Part shown: piece by piece, positions 25,346-33,563 of the stretch
How positions within the stretch are numbered: the stretch's first letter is position 1
Layout of the letters: every line of letters starts with the position of its first letter
Origin: Polyangium spumosum
GTDB lineage: Bacteria; Myxococcota_A; Polyangia; Polyangiales; Polyangiaceae
DNA length: 64,000 nt
NCBI RefSeq assembly: GCF_009649845.1
Contig: NZ_WJIE01000005.1
Span: forward strand, 124,001 to 188,000
Direction of reading: 5' to 3'
Translations under genes and position numbers: made by a program
The notes under the pieces: model-generated
What the model was told of the DNA's origin: nothing
What the model saw: only the letters and a program-made list of their open reading frames with translations
The model's database searches: none

Positions 25346-26611
25346 ATGCGTGATGAAAATGCCTGGAAACGAAGGGCGTTTGGGTTGATTTTTGCAGTTT
25401 GCGGGGCCGCCGGGGCGGCCGCGTGTGGCGCGGAGCCGGAGCCCGGGCCGACGTGGTACCGGGACATCCAGCCGCTGGTCGAACGATCGTGCGCCGCGTG
25501 CCACGACGGGGTCGGCGTGGGCAGGGTGGACCTGCGGGACGCCGCGACGGCGCAGGCGCTCGCGCCCACGATGGCCGCGCGGGTCGCGTCGGGCGAGATG
25601 CCGCCTCCCGCGCTCGACCCTTCGTGCCGGCCGTATGCAGGCGCGGAGAAGATGTACCTCTCCCCGGAGGAGCGCGCGCGTTTCCGCGCGTGGGCCGCGG
25701 CCGGCGCGCCGCTCGGCGATCCGGGCGAAGCGGCGCCGCCGCAGCACGGCGCCGCGCATATCGAGGATCCGGACCTCGTCTTCGAGATGCCCGAGGCGCA
25801 CGAGGTGGCGCCGGACGACGACGGCAATGAATACTGGTGCGTCGTGCTCGACAATCCGCTCGCCGCGACCGCGTGGATCAAGGCGATCGAGGCCGTGCCC
25901 GGCGACCCGTCGGTCGTGCATCACATCGCGCTCTACCGCGACGCGGGGCACGACGCGGGCGCGGGCTACGGCGTCCCGCCGGGCACGAAGGGCTTTCCGT
26001 GCCGGAACCCGATCCTGGAGCTCGACTGGCAGCTCCTGCACGGCTTCGCGCCGGGCGTCTCCGTGATGGAGCTGCCGAAGGGCGCGGCGATCCGGCTCGA
26101 TCCGGGCGAGCAGATCGTGATGCAGATGCATTATTACGCGTCGAAGCCCGGCGCGCTCGATCGGTCGGCGTATCACATGCGCCTCTCGACGGAGGCGCCC
26201 GCCGCGGAGGTCTTCATGGACGTCTTCGGCCCGGTGCCATTCACGATCCCCGCGGGCGCCTCGCAGCACGTCGAGCGGAGCGCGGTCACGAACGAGGGCG
26301 AGCCGATGACGATTTACGGCCTCCTGCCGCACATGCACCTCCTCGGCCGCTCCTACGACGCGTGGATCGAGGACGACGCGGGCGCGAACACGTGCGTCGC
26401 GCGGGGCCATTTCGATTTCCACCACCAGGCGCTCTACATGTTCGACGAGCCGGTCGTGTGGCAGCCGGGTCAGCGGTTCGTCACCGAATGCACCTGGGAC
26501 AACTCGACGACGGCCAAAGGGCAGACGTCCTTCCCGCCGCTCGACGTCGCCTGGGGCGAGGGCACGAACCAGGAGATGTGCTTCATGGTCGCGTACGTGT
26601 CGAAGCCTTGA
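25346..26611 (+). CDS. Copper type II monooxygenase-like protein with cytochrome c motif
   Basis: 421 residues from ATG 25346 (GGAGAGGT upstream). A signal sequence ends near AAAC27. A heme-type CAACH (49-53) follows in a short cytochrome-c-like segment. The rest matches the two-domain peptidylglycine/dopamine monooxygenase fold. Copper ligands are in the expected order: H192-H193 (VVHHIALYR), H262 (MQMHYYA), H329-x-H331 (LPHMHLLGRS) and M411 (NQEMCFM). It should be extracytoplasmic and hydroxylate a C-H bond with copper and oxygen, taking electrons through the heme segment. The substrate is unknown. It is controlled by the divergent TetR gene and its twin operators, and converges with the response-regulator gene (7 bp apart). 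Confidence 0.85.
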   Translation: MRDENAWKRRAFGLIFAVCGAAGAAACGAEPEPGPTWYRDIQPLVERSCAACHDGVGVGRVDLRDAATAQALAPTMAARVASGEMPPPALDPSCRPYAGAEKMYLSPEERARFRAWAAAGAPLGDPGEAAPPQHGAAHIEDPDLVFEMPEAHEVAPDDDGNEYWCVVLDNPLAATAWIKAIEAVPGDPSVVHHIALYRDAGHDAGAGYGVPPGTKGFPCRNPILELDWQLLHGFAPGVSVMELPKGAAIRLDPGEQIVMQMHYYASKPGALDRSAYHMRLSTEAPAAEVFMDVFGPVPFTIPAGASQHVERSAVTNEGEPMTIYGLLPHMHLLGRSYDAWIEDDAGANTCVARGHFDFHHQALYMFDEPVVWQPGQRFVTECTWDNSTTAKGQTSFPPLDVAWGEGTNQEMCFMVAYVSKP

Positions 26612-26618
26612 GCCGTCG

Positions 26619-27260
26619 CTAGATACATCCGAGCTCGATCGCCCGCAGCACGGCCTTCGTCCGATCCCGCACCCCGAGCTTCGAGAAGATGCTCGACGCG
26701 TGGTTCTTCACGGTGCCCTCGGCCGTCCCGAGCATCTCGGCGATCTCGCGGTTGCTCGCCCCCGAGGCCATGAGGCGCAAGACCTCGACCTCGCGCGCCG
26801 TGAGCGCGGCCATGGGCTCGATCACCGGGACGTCGAGCTTCAAGCGGTCGAGCCCGCGGAGGACCTTCTCGGTGATCGCCGGGTTCCAGAGCGTGCCGCC
26901 CGCGTGCACGGCGCGGATCGCCTCGGCGAGCTGCTCGAGGCCGATGTCCTTCAACAGAAACCCCCGCGCCCCGAGCCGGATCCCCGCCGCAGCGACGGCG
27001 TCGTCGTCGAACGTCGTGAGCAAGATGGCGGGAGGCGCCTTGTTGTTTCCCCGCAGCGCCGTGAGCACGTCGAGCCCGGTTTTTCGAGGCATTCGCACGT
27101 CGAGCAGGAGCACGTCGAGCGCGGTCGTCGCGACGATCGCGAGCGCCTCCTCGCCGTCGCTCGCCTCGGCGGCGACCCGGATGTCGGGCGTGAGCGCGAG
27201 CAGGCTCTTGATCCCCTGCCGCACGAGCGTCTGATCGTCCGCGAGCAAGACGTGAATCAC
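26619..27260 (-). CDS. LuxR/NarL-type response regulator
   Basis: 213 residues from a GTG at 27260 that overlaps the kinase stop. The receiver domain has the acidic pair (ADD), phospho-acceptor D54 in VLLLDVRMP, the Thr/Ser in LLTTFDDD, and Lys in LLKDIG. The LuxR HTH is at the C-terminus (LTAREVEVLRLMASGASNREIAEML, GTVKNHASSIFSKLGV). It is phosphorylated by the kinase encoded just upstream and binds DNA as a dimer. Targets are unknown; the divergent hydrolase gene at 28594 is a possible one. Confidence 0.93.
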   Translation of the reverse strand: MIHVLLADDQTLVRQGIKSLLALTPDIRVAAEASDGEEALAIVATTALDVLLLDVRMPRKTGLDVLTALRGNNKAPPAILLTTFDDDAVAAAGIRLGARGFLLKDIGLEQLAEAIRAVHAGGTLWNPAITEKVLRGLDRLKLDVPVIEPMAALTAREVEVLRLMASGASNREIAEMLGTAEGTVKNHASSIFSKLGVRDRTKAVLRAIELGCI

Positions 27261-28405
27261 GGCGCACCTCGGGGGAGCGAGCGCGGCGGAACGACCACGC
27301 GTAATTCGAACCCTTTGCCCGGACCGGGCCTCACGGTCAAGGCCCCACCGAGCGCAAGGGCCCGCTCGCGCAGCCCCGAGAGCCCGCTGCCTTCCTCGAC
27401 GCCCTCCGCGCCCTGCCCGTCATCGCGCGCCTCGAGCACGAGCCCCTCCGGCCCCTCGGCGACGCGGACCCAGACGTTCTCCGCGCCTCCGTGGCGCGCC
27501 GCATTCGTGATCGCCTCCTGCACGCCACGAAAGAGCGCGTGGGCGAGGGCGTCGTCGTCGATCCGGAGGTCCTCGGCGATATCGACGTGCACCCGCGGGC
27601 GCGGCAAACCCGCGGCGAGCGCCTCGATCGCGCGGGGCAGGTCGAGCGCGCGCTCCTCGCGCATCGCGCGCACGACGCCGCGCACCTCGGAGAGCGTGCT
27701 CTTCGCGAGCTCGTGCGCCCGCGCGAGGGCCTCTTCCCCGGGCGAAGTGCGGCGCGCGAGCTCGAGGTGGATGCTCATCGCCGTGAGGTGATGGCCGACG
27801 GCGTCGTGCAATTCGCGCGCGATGTGCAGCCGCTCGGCCGTGCGCGCGCTCTCGGCGAGCATCACCTGCGCGGCGTGGAGCTCGGCCGCCGCCCGCGAGA
27901 GCTCGGCGCGCGCGGCCGCCTCGTGCCGCGCCAGCGTCCCGATCGTGGTGGCGAAGAGCTGAAAGCCGAGCACGCCCGCCGTCCAGAACGCCGCCTGGGC
28001 CACGTCCGCGCGCCCCACGTAAAAAGGGAAGATCGCCGCGGTCTGCGCGGCGACCCAGCCGAGCGCGGCGACGCGCGGCAGGAGCAACGACGCTTGCGCC
28101 GCCACGATCGCCAGGAGCCCCGCTTCGAGCCACAGGTCCCGGAGGTGCACGAGCACGAGCGCGGCCACCGATTGCGCCGCGAGCAGCACGATCCGGGTCC
28201 TCGGCCCGAGCCTCTCGAGCCTCGAGGCGCTCGTGACGAACGCGCCGAGGTACGCCGCGTGCGCCGCGAGGCCCGCGAGCGCGGCCCCGTCCGTGATACG
28301 CGCCGGATCCCGGAGGAGCGGCAGCAAAAACGGCTGCGCGATGGCGGCCCAAGCCAGCGTCCCCGCGACGAAGAGCAACATCCGGGTGGGCGGCGGCCGG
28401 TCCAT
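27257..28405 (-). CDS. Sensor histidine kinase, HisKA_3 type
   Basis: 382 residues from ATG 28405; an in-frame ATG at 28453 would add 16 residues, and neither start has a strong ribosome site. About six N-terminal membrane helices precede a dimerisation domain with the phospho-acceptor His in ARELHDAVGHHLTAM, then an HATPase with QEAITNAARHGGA and GSGLSGLRERALALGG. The membrane part has no large extracytoplasmic domain, so the stimulus is probably sensed in the membrane. Translationally coupled (4-bp overlap) to its NarL-type response regulator. Confidence 0.9.
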   Translation of the reverse strand: MDRPPPTRMLLFVAGTLAWAAIAQPFLLPLLRDPARITDGAALAGLAAHAAYLGAFVTSASRLERLGPRTRIVLLAAQSVAALVLVHLRDLWLEAGLLAIVAAQASLLLPRVAALGWVAAQTAAIFPFYVGRADVAQAAFWTAGVLGFQLFATTIGTLARHEAAARAELSRAAAELHAAQVMLAESARTAERLHIARELHDAVGHHLTAMSIHLELARRTSPGEEALARAHELAKSTLSEVRGVVRAMREERALDLPRAIEALAAGLPRPRVHVDIAEDLRIDDDALAHALFRGVQEAITNAARHGGAENVWVRVAEGPEGLVLEARDDGQGAEGVEEGSGLSGLRERALALGGALTVRPGPGKGFELRVVVPPRSLPRGAP

Positions 28406-28593
28406 GCGCGCGCCATCGTAGCGCCACGCACGCGCGCCTGTGCCGAAAGTCATGCTGGAAATCGACCAGGGACCATGACGAGCGGCACAGGCCCCCTCCC
28501 CTTTCGGGCCTCACGCTGGAGGTCATGGCGAACGTCACCTCGTTGCTCCCGACCTCGAACGCTCCTGCTCCGTCCTGCTACGCTCCCGCTGCG

Positions 28594-29757
28594 ATGACCG
28601 AGACGAAAGCCCCCGCGAACGCGCCTCGCGAGCGGCGAAAGGTGGGGCGCGCCCTGCTCTTCGTCCTGCTCGTGGCGGTCGTGCTCCTCGCGCGGCCGGC
28701 GGATCGGCATTTGCGCGCGGCCTCGCTCCTCTTGCGCTTCGCGGACGAACACGCGCAGGGGTTCTTGCCGGACTACGGAAAATACGCGCTCGACGAGAGC
28801 GTGACCGAGGTGGCCTCCGCGCGTGGGCCCGTGCGGGCGCGCGTGTATTCGCCCGTCGGCGCCACGAATGCGCCCGGCGTGGTGATCGTCCACGGCGTGC
28901 ATCGCCTCGCCATCGACGAGCCTCGCCTCATGCGTTTTGCCCGCGCGATCGCGGCTTCGGGCATCGTCGTGCTCACGCCCGAGGTCGCGGAGATCGCCGA
29001 CTATCGCATCGACCCGGCCTCGATCGGGACCCTCGGCGCGGCCGCTCGTTCCTTGCGTGAGCGGCTCGGCGGCCGGCCCGTCGGGCTCATGGGCATGAGC
29101 TTCGCGGGCGGCCTCGCCCTGCGCGCCGCGTCGGCGGAGGCGTTCGCGGACGACATCTCGTTCGTCGTGGCGATCGGGGCGCACCACGACATGCGCCGCG
29201 TGCTTCAGTTTTTCAAGACGAACGAGACCACGTGGCCCGACGGGCACAAGGAGGCGCTCGCCGCGCACCCTTATGGCGCGCTGGTCCTTTTGTATTCGCA
29301 TGTCGAGAGCCTCGTCTCGCCGGCCGACGCCCCCGCGGCGCGTGACGCGATCCGGCTCTTTCTCTGGGAGGAGCACGAGGCGTCGAAGGCGAAGCTCGCG
29401 GAGATGAGCGCCGAGGGGCGGGCGAAGGTCGAAATTTTGCTCGAAGGAAAGGCCGACGTGCCGGCGCTCATCGACGAGATCACGAGACACCCCGAGCAAG
29501 CCGGGGCGGTCTCTCCTGCCGGTCACCTCGGCGCGCTGCGCGCCCCCGTGTTCTTGCTGCACGGCGCGACGGATTCGGTGATCCCGGCGTCGGAGACCGA
29601 GTGGCTGGCGAAGGACGTCCCGTCTCCGCTCCTGCGCGCCGCGCTCGTGACGCCGGCCGTCGAGCACGTCGAGCTCCGCGGCGAGCCGACGGTCGCACAG
29701 CAATGGGAGCTCGTCCGGTTCATGGCGGGCGTGCTCGACGCGGCGAACGAAAACTGA
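28594..29757 (+). CDS. Membrane-anchored alpha/beta hydrolase
   Basis: 387 residues from ATG 28594; a longer frame from 28525 exists, but its first 23 residues look non-coding. A basic N-terminus and one hydrophobic helix (ALLFVLLVAVVLLA) make a signal anchor. The hydrolase fold follows: GVVIVHGVHR (oxyanion region), nucleophile elbow GMSFAGG, and a late HGATDSVIPASET with the catalytic Asp, then the His region EHVEL. It is probably a periplasmic esterase or peptidase; the substrate is unknown. It is divergent from the two-component system at 26619-28405. Confidence 0.82.
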   Translation: MTETKAPANAPRERRKVGRALLFVLLVAVVLLARPADRHLRAASLLLRFADEHAQGFLPDYGKYALDESVTEVASARGPVRARVYSPVGATNAPGVVIVHGVHRLAIDEPRLMRFARAIAASGIVVLTPEVAEIADYRIDPASIGTLGAAARSLRERLGGRPVGLMGMSFAGGLALRAASAEAFADDISFVVAIGAHHDMRRVLQFFKTNETTWPDGHKEALAAHPYGALVLLYSHVESLVSPADAPAARDAIRLFLWEEHEASKAKLAEMSAEGRAKVEILLEGKADVPALIDEITRHPEQAGAVSPAGHLGALRAPVFLLHGATDSVIPASETEWLAKDVPSPLLRAALVTPAVEHVELRGEPTVAQQWELVRFMAGVLDAANEN

Positions 29758-29942
29758 AAGCACCTACGTGCAGCCCACAAGGGCGCCAAACGCAGCGCAC
29801 GAGGTCGCGAGCGACCACACATTGTGATTTTATTCCTGGAAAAAGTGCGGACGTAATTTTCGCGTGATCCAGGGCGCGCCGTGGCAAACCGATTCGACGC
29901 CGCCGTTGCGTTCGCCTTTCCGTTGGGGCAAGGATGCGTCCC

Positions 29943-31019
29943 ATGAAACGAAGTCTGCTTGCGCTGGCCTTGCTGGCCGCGCCGATGCTCGCCTGTGGCT
30001 CCTCGACGCCGGAGGTCCAGAACCCCGACGAGACGGCCACCGAGACCACCACCACGACGAACGCCGCGCCGACGGCGGCCCCGGCCGCGCCGACGGCCAC
30101 GCCCGAGGCCACGAAGGAGCCCTCGCCCGAGGAGCTCAAGAAGCAGAAGGCCGCCCAGGAGCTCGCCGCCGATCGCGCCAAGTGGGAGGCCGAGGCGAAG
30201 GCCGAGGACACGCGCTTCACCCCGGAGATCAAGGCCGAGGCGAAGAAGCTCGCCGAAAAGAAGCACGCGTCGCTCGACGCCGCGCTGAAGGAAATCCTCG
30301 CGGGCAAGCACCGCGTGCCCAAGAACGTCGAGCGCGACAAGCACCGCCACCCCCAGGAGACACTGAAATTCTTCGGCCTGACGCCGAAGATGACCGTGCT
30401 CGAATACGGCCCCGGTGAGGGCTGGTGGACGGAGCTCCTCGCCCCGACGCTCGCCGCGCAAGGCAAGCTGCTCGTGACGACGACCGACCCGAAGGGCCCG
30501 CCCGAGGCGCGCAGCACGTTCTACGCCCAGCGCCTCTCGCGTTTCCTCGAGCGGTCGCCGGAGCTCTACGGCAAGGTCGAGAAGATCGTGATCGACCCGA
30601 AGAACCCGAAATTCGGGCTCGAAAACAAGGTCGACCTGGTGATCGTGATGCGCTCGATGCACGGCCTGCACCGCGACAAACTCCTGCCCGGCTTCCTCTC
30701 CGAGGTGTTCACGGCGCTGAAGCCCGGCGGCGTGCTCGGCGTGGAGCAGCACCGCGCCAAACCCGACGCGGACCCCGACAAGAGCGCGCCGCAGGGCTAC
30801 CTGCCCGAGGCGTTCGTGATCAAGCAGGCCGAGGCCGCGGGCTTCAAGCTCGAGGGCAAGTCCGAGGTCAACGCGAACCCGAAGGACACGAAGGACCACC
30901 CCGAAGGCGTGTGGACGCTGCCGCCCACGCTGGAGCTCGGCGAGAAGGACAAGGACAAGTACATGGCGATCGGCGAGAGCGATCGCATGACGCTGAAGTT
31001 CGTGAAGCCGAAGAAGTAA
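29943..31019 (+). CDS. Exported class I methyltransferase-like lipoprotein
   Basis: 358 residues from ATG 29943; the ATG three codons earlier sits too close to AAGG. The signal peptide ends in the lipobox MLAC. A Thr/Ala/Pro-rich linker and a Lys/Glu-rich helix follow. The C-terminal domain reads as a Rossmann methyltransferase: MTVLEYGPGEGWWTELLAP is motif I, followed by KVDLVIVMRSMHGLH and ALKPGGVLGVEQHR. It resembles the 'predicted methyltransferase' group COG4798. An extracytoplasmic site is odd because S-adenosylmethionine is cytosolic, so it may bind another ligand. A strong bidirectional terminator follows. Confidence 0.8.
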   Translation: MKRSLLALALLAAPMLACGSSTPEVQNPDETATETTTTTNAAPTAAPAAPTATPEATKEPSPEELKKQKAAQELAADRAKWEAEAKAEDTRFTPEIKAEAKKLAEKKHASLDAALKEILAGKHRVPKNVERDKHRHPQETLKFFGLTPKMTVLEYGPGEGWWTELLAPTLAAQGKLLVTTTDPKGPPEARSTFYAQRLSRFLERSPELYGKVEKIVIDPKNPKFGLENKVDLVIVMRSMHGLHRDKLLPGFLSEVFTALKPGGVLGVEQHRAKPDADPDKSAPQGYLPEAFVIKQAEAAGFKLEGKSEVNANPKDTKDHPEGVWTLPPTLELGEKDKDKYMAIGESDRMTLKFVKPKK

Positions 31020-31035
31020 GCATTCTGCAGGCACG

Positions 31036-31075
31036 ACGAGGGCGCTCGGGGAAAACAACCCCGATGCGCCCTCGT
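31036..31075. terminator. Strong bidirectional terminator hairpin
   Basis: ACGAGGGCGCTCGGGG pairs with CCCCGATGCGCCCTCGT around the loop AAAACAA; one unpaired T interrupts 16 base pairs. It lies between the convergent methyltransferase (stop 31019) and M56 (stop 31095) genes and can serve both. Confidence 0.78.
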
Positions 31076-31094
31076 TCGTTCGTGCTCCGCGCGC

Positions 31095-33041
31095 TCAGGG
31101 CGTCACGGTTTGTCCGAGATAACGCGCCGGATCGATCGCCTCGCCATTGTCGCGCACCTCGAAGTGCACGTGCGGCCCCCCTTCGGGCGTGCCGACCTCG
31201 CCGATCGCAGCCCCGCGCGTCACGGCCGCGCCAGGTCGCGCCTTCACGTTCGTGAGGCCGCGATATCGCGTCTCGATGCCGCGGCCGTGCGCGAGGACGA
31301 GCACGGGCTCGCCTTTCGAGCTCTGCTCGATACGCTCGACCGTCCCGTCGAGGGGCGCGAGCACCACCGTCCCGGGCGCCGCCGCGAGGTCCACGCCCTG
31401 GTGCAGGACATGGGGCTGTTTGGGCGCGGTGTCGCCAAAAGCCAAGGTCACGCGGGCGCCGGGGAGCGGGTGGGCCGAGCGGGAGGCCACCTTGCCGCGC
31501 ACGCGCTCGCGCCAGGTGTCGTACGTCGCGGAGCGCGCCGCGTGGCGCTCGTTCCACATGCCGGTGGCGAGGGCGCGGTACGTCTCGGTCTCCTCGGAGA
31601 GCTCGGCCTTTCCGTCGAGCCACGCGCGCACGCGGCTCTCGCCGCCGTTGTACGCCGCGGCCGAGAGCTCGAACGCGCGCGCCGGGTCTTTCTTGCCAAA
31701 CTCGGCGAACTGCTTGCCGAGATACGAGGCGCCGAGCTCGAGGTTGTAGGCCGGATCGAGCAGGCGCTCGTCCGCGTGATCGGTGATGCCGAGCTCCCCG
31801 GCGACCAGGCTCGCGGTCCGGGGCATGAGCTGCATCAGGCCGAGGGCGCCGCTCGGGCTCTTGGCCTTCGGATCCCCGCACGACTCGACGAGCGTGAGGA
31901 TCGCGATGGCCTCGGGATCCACGTTGCCCTTGCGCGCGGAGGCGGCGATGGCCGATTCCCAGCGCGCGATGGCGGGAGGGAGCCAGGGAATGCCGAGCGC
32001 GGCGGCCTCTGTTTGCGCGGCCGTGACGCTCGGCTTCTCCGCGGCGGGCGGCGGCTCTCCCCCGCAAGCGGCGAGGGTGGCGAGGGCGAGGCCGAGCGTG
32101 CTCGCGAGCGCGAGCGCGGGCGCGGCGAGGGCGCGGCTCGTGGGCGGCTGGGGCGTGGTGCCATCGATCAGACGTCGAATTCTCATGACGAGCGAACCTC
32201 CATTCGAGCCGAGCGCGAGCTCGGGCGTACGTGCGCGCATCCCCTCGAGCGCGGCGAGGGCGCGGGCATAACGGACCGGATCCCCGACGGCCGCGACGGC
32301 GTCGTCGTCGCAGAGGTGCTCGCGCTCTCTCCGGGCGACACGAGAGACCCAGTGGACGGCGGGGTGATAGAACAACGCTGCCTCGACGATCGATTGCAGG
32401 ATGTTCGTGAGGAAATCGAACCTGCGCACGTGCGCGAGCTCGTGCGCGAGCAGGGCGGAGAGGCAAGACGGCGAAAGGTCGGTGAGCGCATAGAGGGGCA
32501 CGAGCACGACGGGCCGGAGCCAGCCGATGACCATGGGCACGTCCACGCGATCGGAGGCGAAGAGCCGCACGCCCTCCCGGACGCCGAGGCGCCGCGCGAG
32601 TTTGTCGAAGCGCACCTCGAGCGCCGAGGAGACGGGCATCGTGTGGTGCCGGATCAAGCTCGAGAGGCGCAGGAGACCCACGGCGAGGCGGGCCGACATG
32701 AAGAGCGCGCCGGCGCTCCAGGCCATGACGACGATCGCGGGCCAAAGAGGCGGCGCGCTGGCCTCCGCGGAGGCGGAGAGCAAGGCAAAGGCGTTCGGCG
32801 GGACGAACGGTACGGCCGCGAAGGATGCGTGAAAATAGGCGAACGTGACGGGCGGCGCGAGCGCCATGAGGGCGAGCGCGGCGCAGGCGGCCGTGTAACG
32901 CGCGGCGGCGTGGCTGCGCGGCAGGCTCGAGAGGGTCGCGGCGAGGAAGAGGGCGATCACCGCGCCCTGCCAGAGGAAATGGAGGAGCGCGAGCCCGAGC
33001 GCCGCGACGAACGGCGAGGTGGCGAGCGTGGCGAGGTTCAT
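31095..33041 (-). CDS. BlaR1-like M56 metalloprotease fused to lytic transglycosylase and M23 endopeptidase domains
   Basis: 648 residues. Residues 1-130 hold the first membrane helices. The M56 protease has HELAH (200-204) and EHLCDDDA, as in BlaR1/MecR1. A hydrophobic segment at 304-325 matches the last BlaR1 helix. It ends in LAAC (326), which looks like an internal lipobox. Where BlaR1 has a penicillin-binding sensor, this protein has a lytic transglycosylase domain (catalytic E386 in LTLVESCGD, SGALGLMQLMP, AAAYNGG). An M23 domain with zinc ligands HQGVD (547-551) and HVH (624-626) follows; the usual mid-domain YxHL reads YRGL. It is translationally coupled (4 bp) to the BlaI-type repressor. 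The inference is that peptidoglycan state is sensed by cutting or binding it and relayed by repressor cleavage. Confidence 0.9.
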   Translation of the reverse strand: MNLATLATSPFVAALGLALLHFLWQGAVIALFLAATLSSLPRSHAAARYTAACAALALMALAPPVTFAYFHASFAAVPFVPPNAFALLSASAEASAPPLWPAIVVMAWSAGALFMSARLAVGLLRLSSLIRHHTMPVSSALEVRFDKLARRLGVREGVRLFASDRVDVPMVIGWLRPVVLVPLYALTDLSPSCLSALLAHELAHVRRFDFLTNILQSIVEAALFYHPAVHWVSRVARREREHLCDDDAVAAVGDPVRYARALAALEGMRARTPELALGSNGGSLVMRIRRLIDGTTPQPPTSRALAAPALALASTLGLALATLAACGGEPPPAAEKPSVTAAQTEAAALGIPWLPPAIARWESAIAASARKGNVDPEAIAILTLVESCGDPKAKSPSGALGLMQLMPRTASLVAGELGITDHADERLLDPAYNLELGASYLGKQFAEFGKKDPARAFELSAAAYNGGESRVRAWLDGKAELSEETETYRALATGMWNERHAARSATYDTWRERVRGKVASRSAHPLPGARVTLAFGDTAPKQPHVLHQGVDLAAAPGTVVLAPLDGTVERIEQSSKGEPVLVLAHGRGIETRYRGLTNVKARPGAAVTRGAAIGEVGTPEGGPHVHFEVRDNGEAIDPARYLGQTVTP

Positions 33042-33424
33042 TTCGACTTCTTTCGCTCGATGTCGTCGAGGAGCGCGCGGATCTCGGCGAGCTCCTCGCG
33101 GGAGGCTCGCTCGCTCGAGAGCGCGCGCAGGACGAGCCGCGACGCGGAGCCGCCGAACGCCTTTTCGACGAGCTCGTGCACGAGGCCGCGTTGCGCCTGC
33201 TCCTCGGGGATCATGGCCCGATACACGTGGCTCTTGCCCGCCTCGTCCCGCTCGACGAGCCCCTTCTGGGCCATGATCTGCATGAGCTTGAGCACCGTCG
33301 TGTACCCCGTGCCCTGGACGGGCCTGAGGTCCTCGTGGACCTCACGCACCGTCGAGGGGCCGCGGCGCCAGAGGACGCGCAAGATCGCGAGCTCCGCGTC
33401 CGTGGGGAGCGACCTGTTCACCAT
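33038..33424 (-). CDS. BlaI/MecI-family transcriptional repressor
   Basis: 128 residues from ATG 33424; upstream codons are not supported. The winged helix is clear: LPTDAELAILRVLWRRGPSTVREVHEDLRP, GTGYTTVLKLMQIMAQKGLVERDE, KSHVYRAMI. The C-terminal helices mediate dimerisation. In the classical pathway the M56 partner inactivates the repressor by cleaving it. Its gene directly precedes the M56 fusion and overlaps it by 4 bp. The palindrome at 33437-33452 is the likely autoregulatory operator. No beta-lactamase gene is in the operon. Confidence 0.93.
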   Translation of the reverse strand: MVNRSLPTDAELAILRVLWRRGPSTVREVHEDLRPVQGTGYTTVLKLMQIMAQKGLVERDEAGKSHVYRAMIPEEQAQRGLVHELVEKAFGGSASRLVLRALSSERASREELAEIRALLDDIERKKSK

Positions 33425-33436
33425 GGCCCCATGATG

Positions 33437-33452
33437 TACGAAGTTCTTCGTA
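33437..33452. promoter_or_regulatory. Likely BlaI operator TACGAA-N4-TTCGTA
   Basis: A perfect 6+6 palindrome, AT-rich in context, 12 bp upstream of the BlaI-type start codon. BlaI/MecI operators share TAC...GTA half-sites; the spacing here is compatible. Confidence 0.7.
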
Positions 33453-33563
33453 GATGTCAAGCGGAGCGCAGCATCATTTCCGCGCCGCCCGGCCGCGGCC
33501 CCCTCTTGTGCTGACCGTCCGTTCATGCCAAACAGCGGGGCCCAGAGGGAGGTTACCGATCAC

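Noticed and set aside
31110-33434. Long plus-strand frame opposite the M56 fusion and BlaI genes
   Set aside because: Arg/Glu/His-rich, without domains; the minus frame has all protease and hydrolase motifs.
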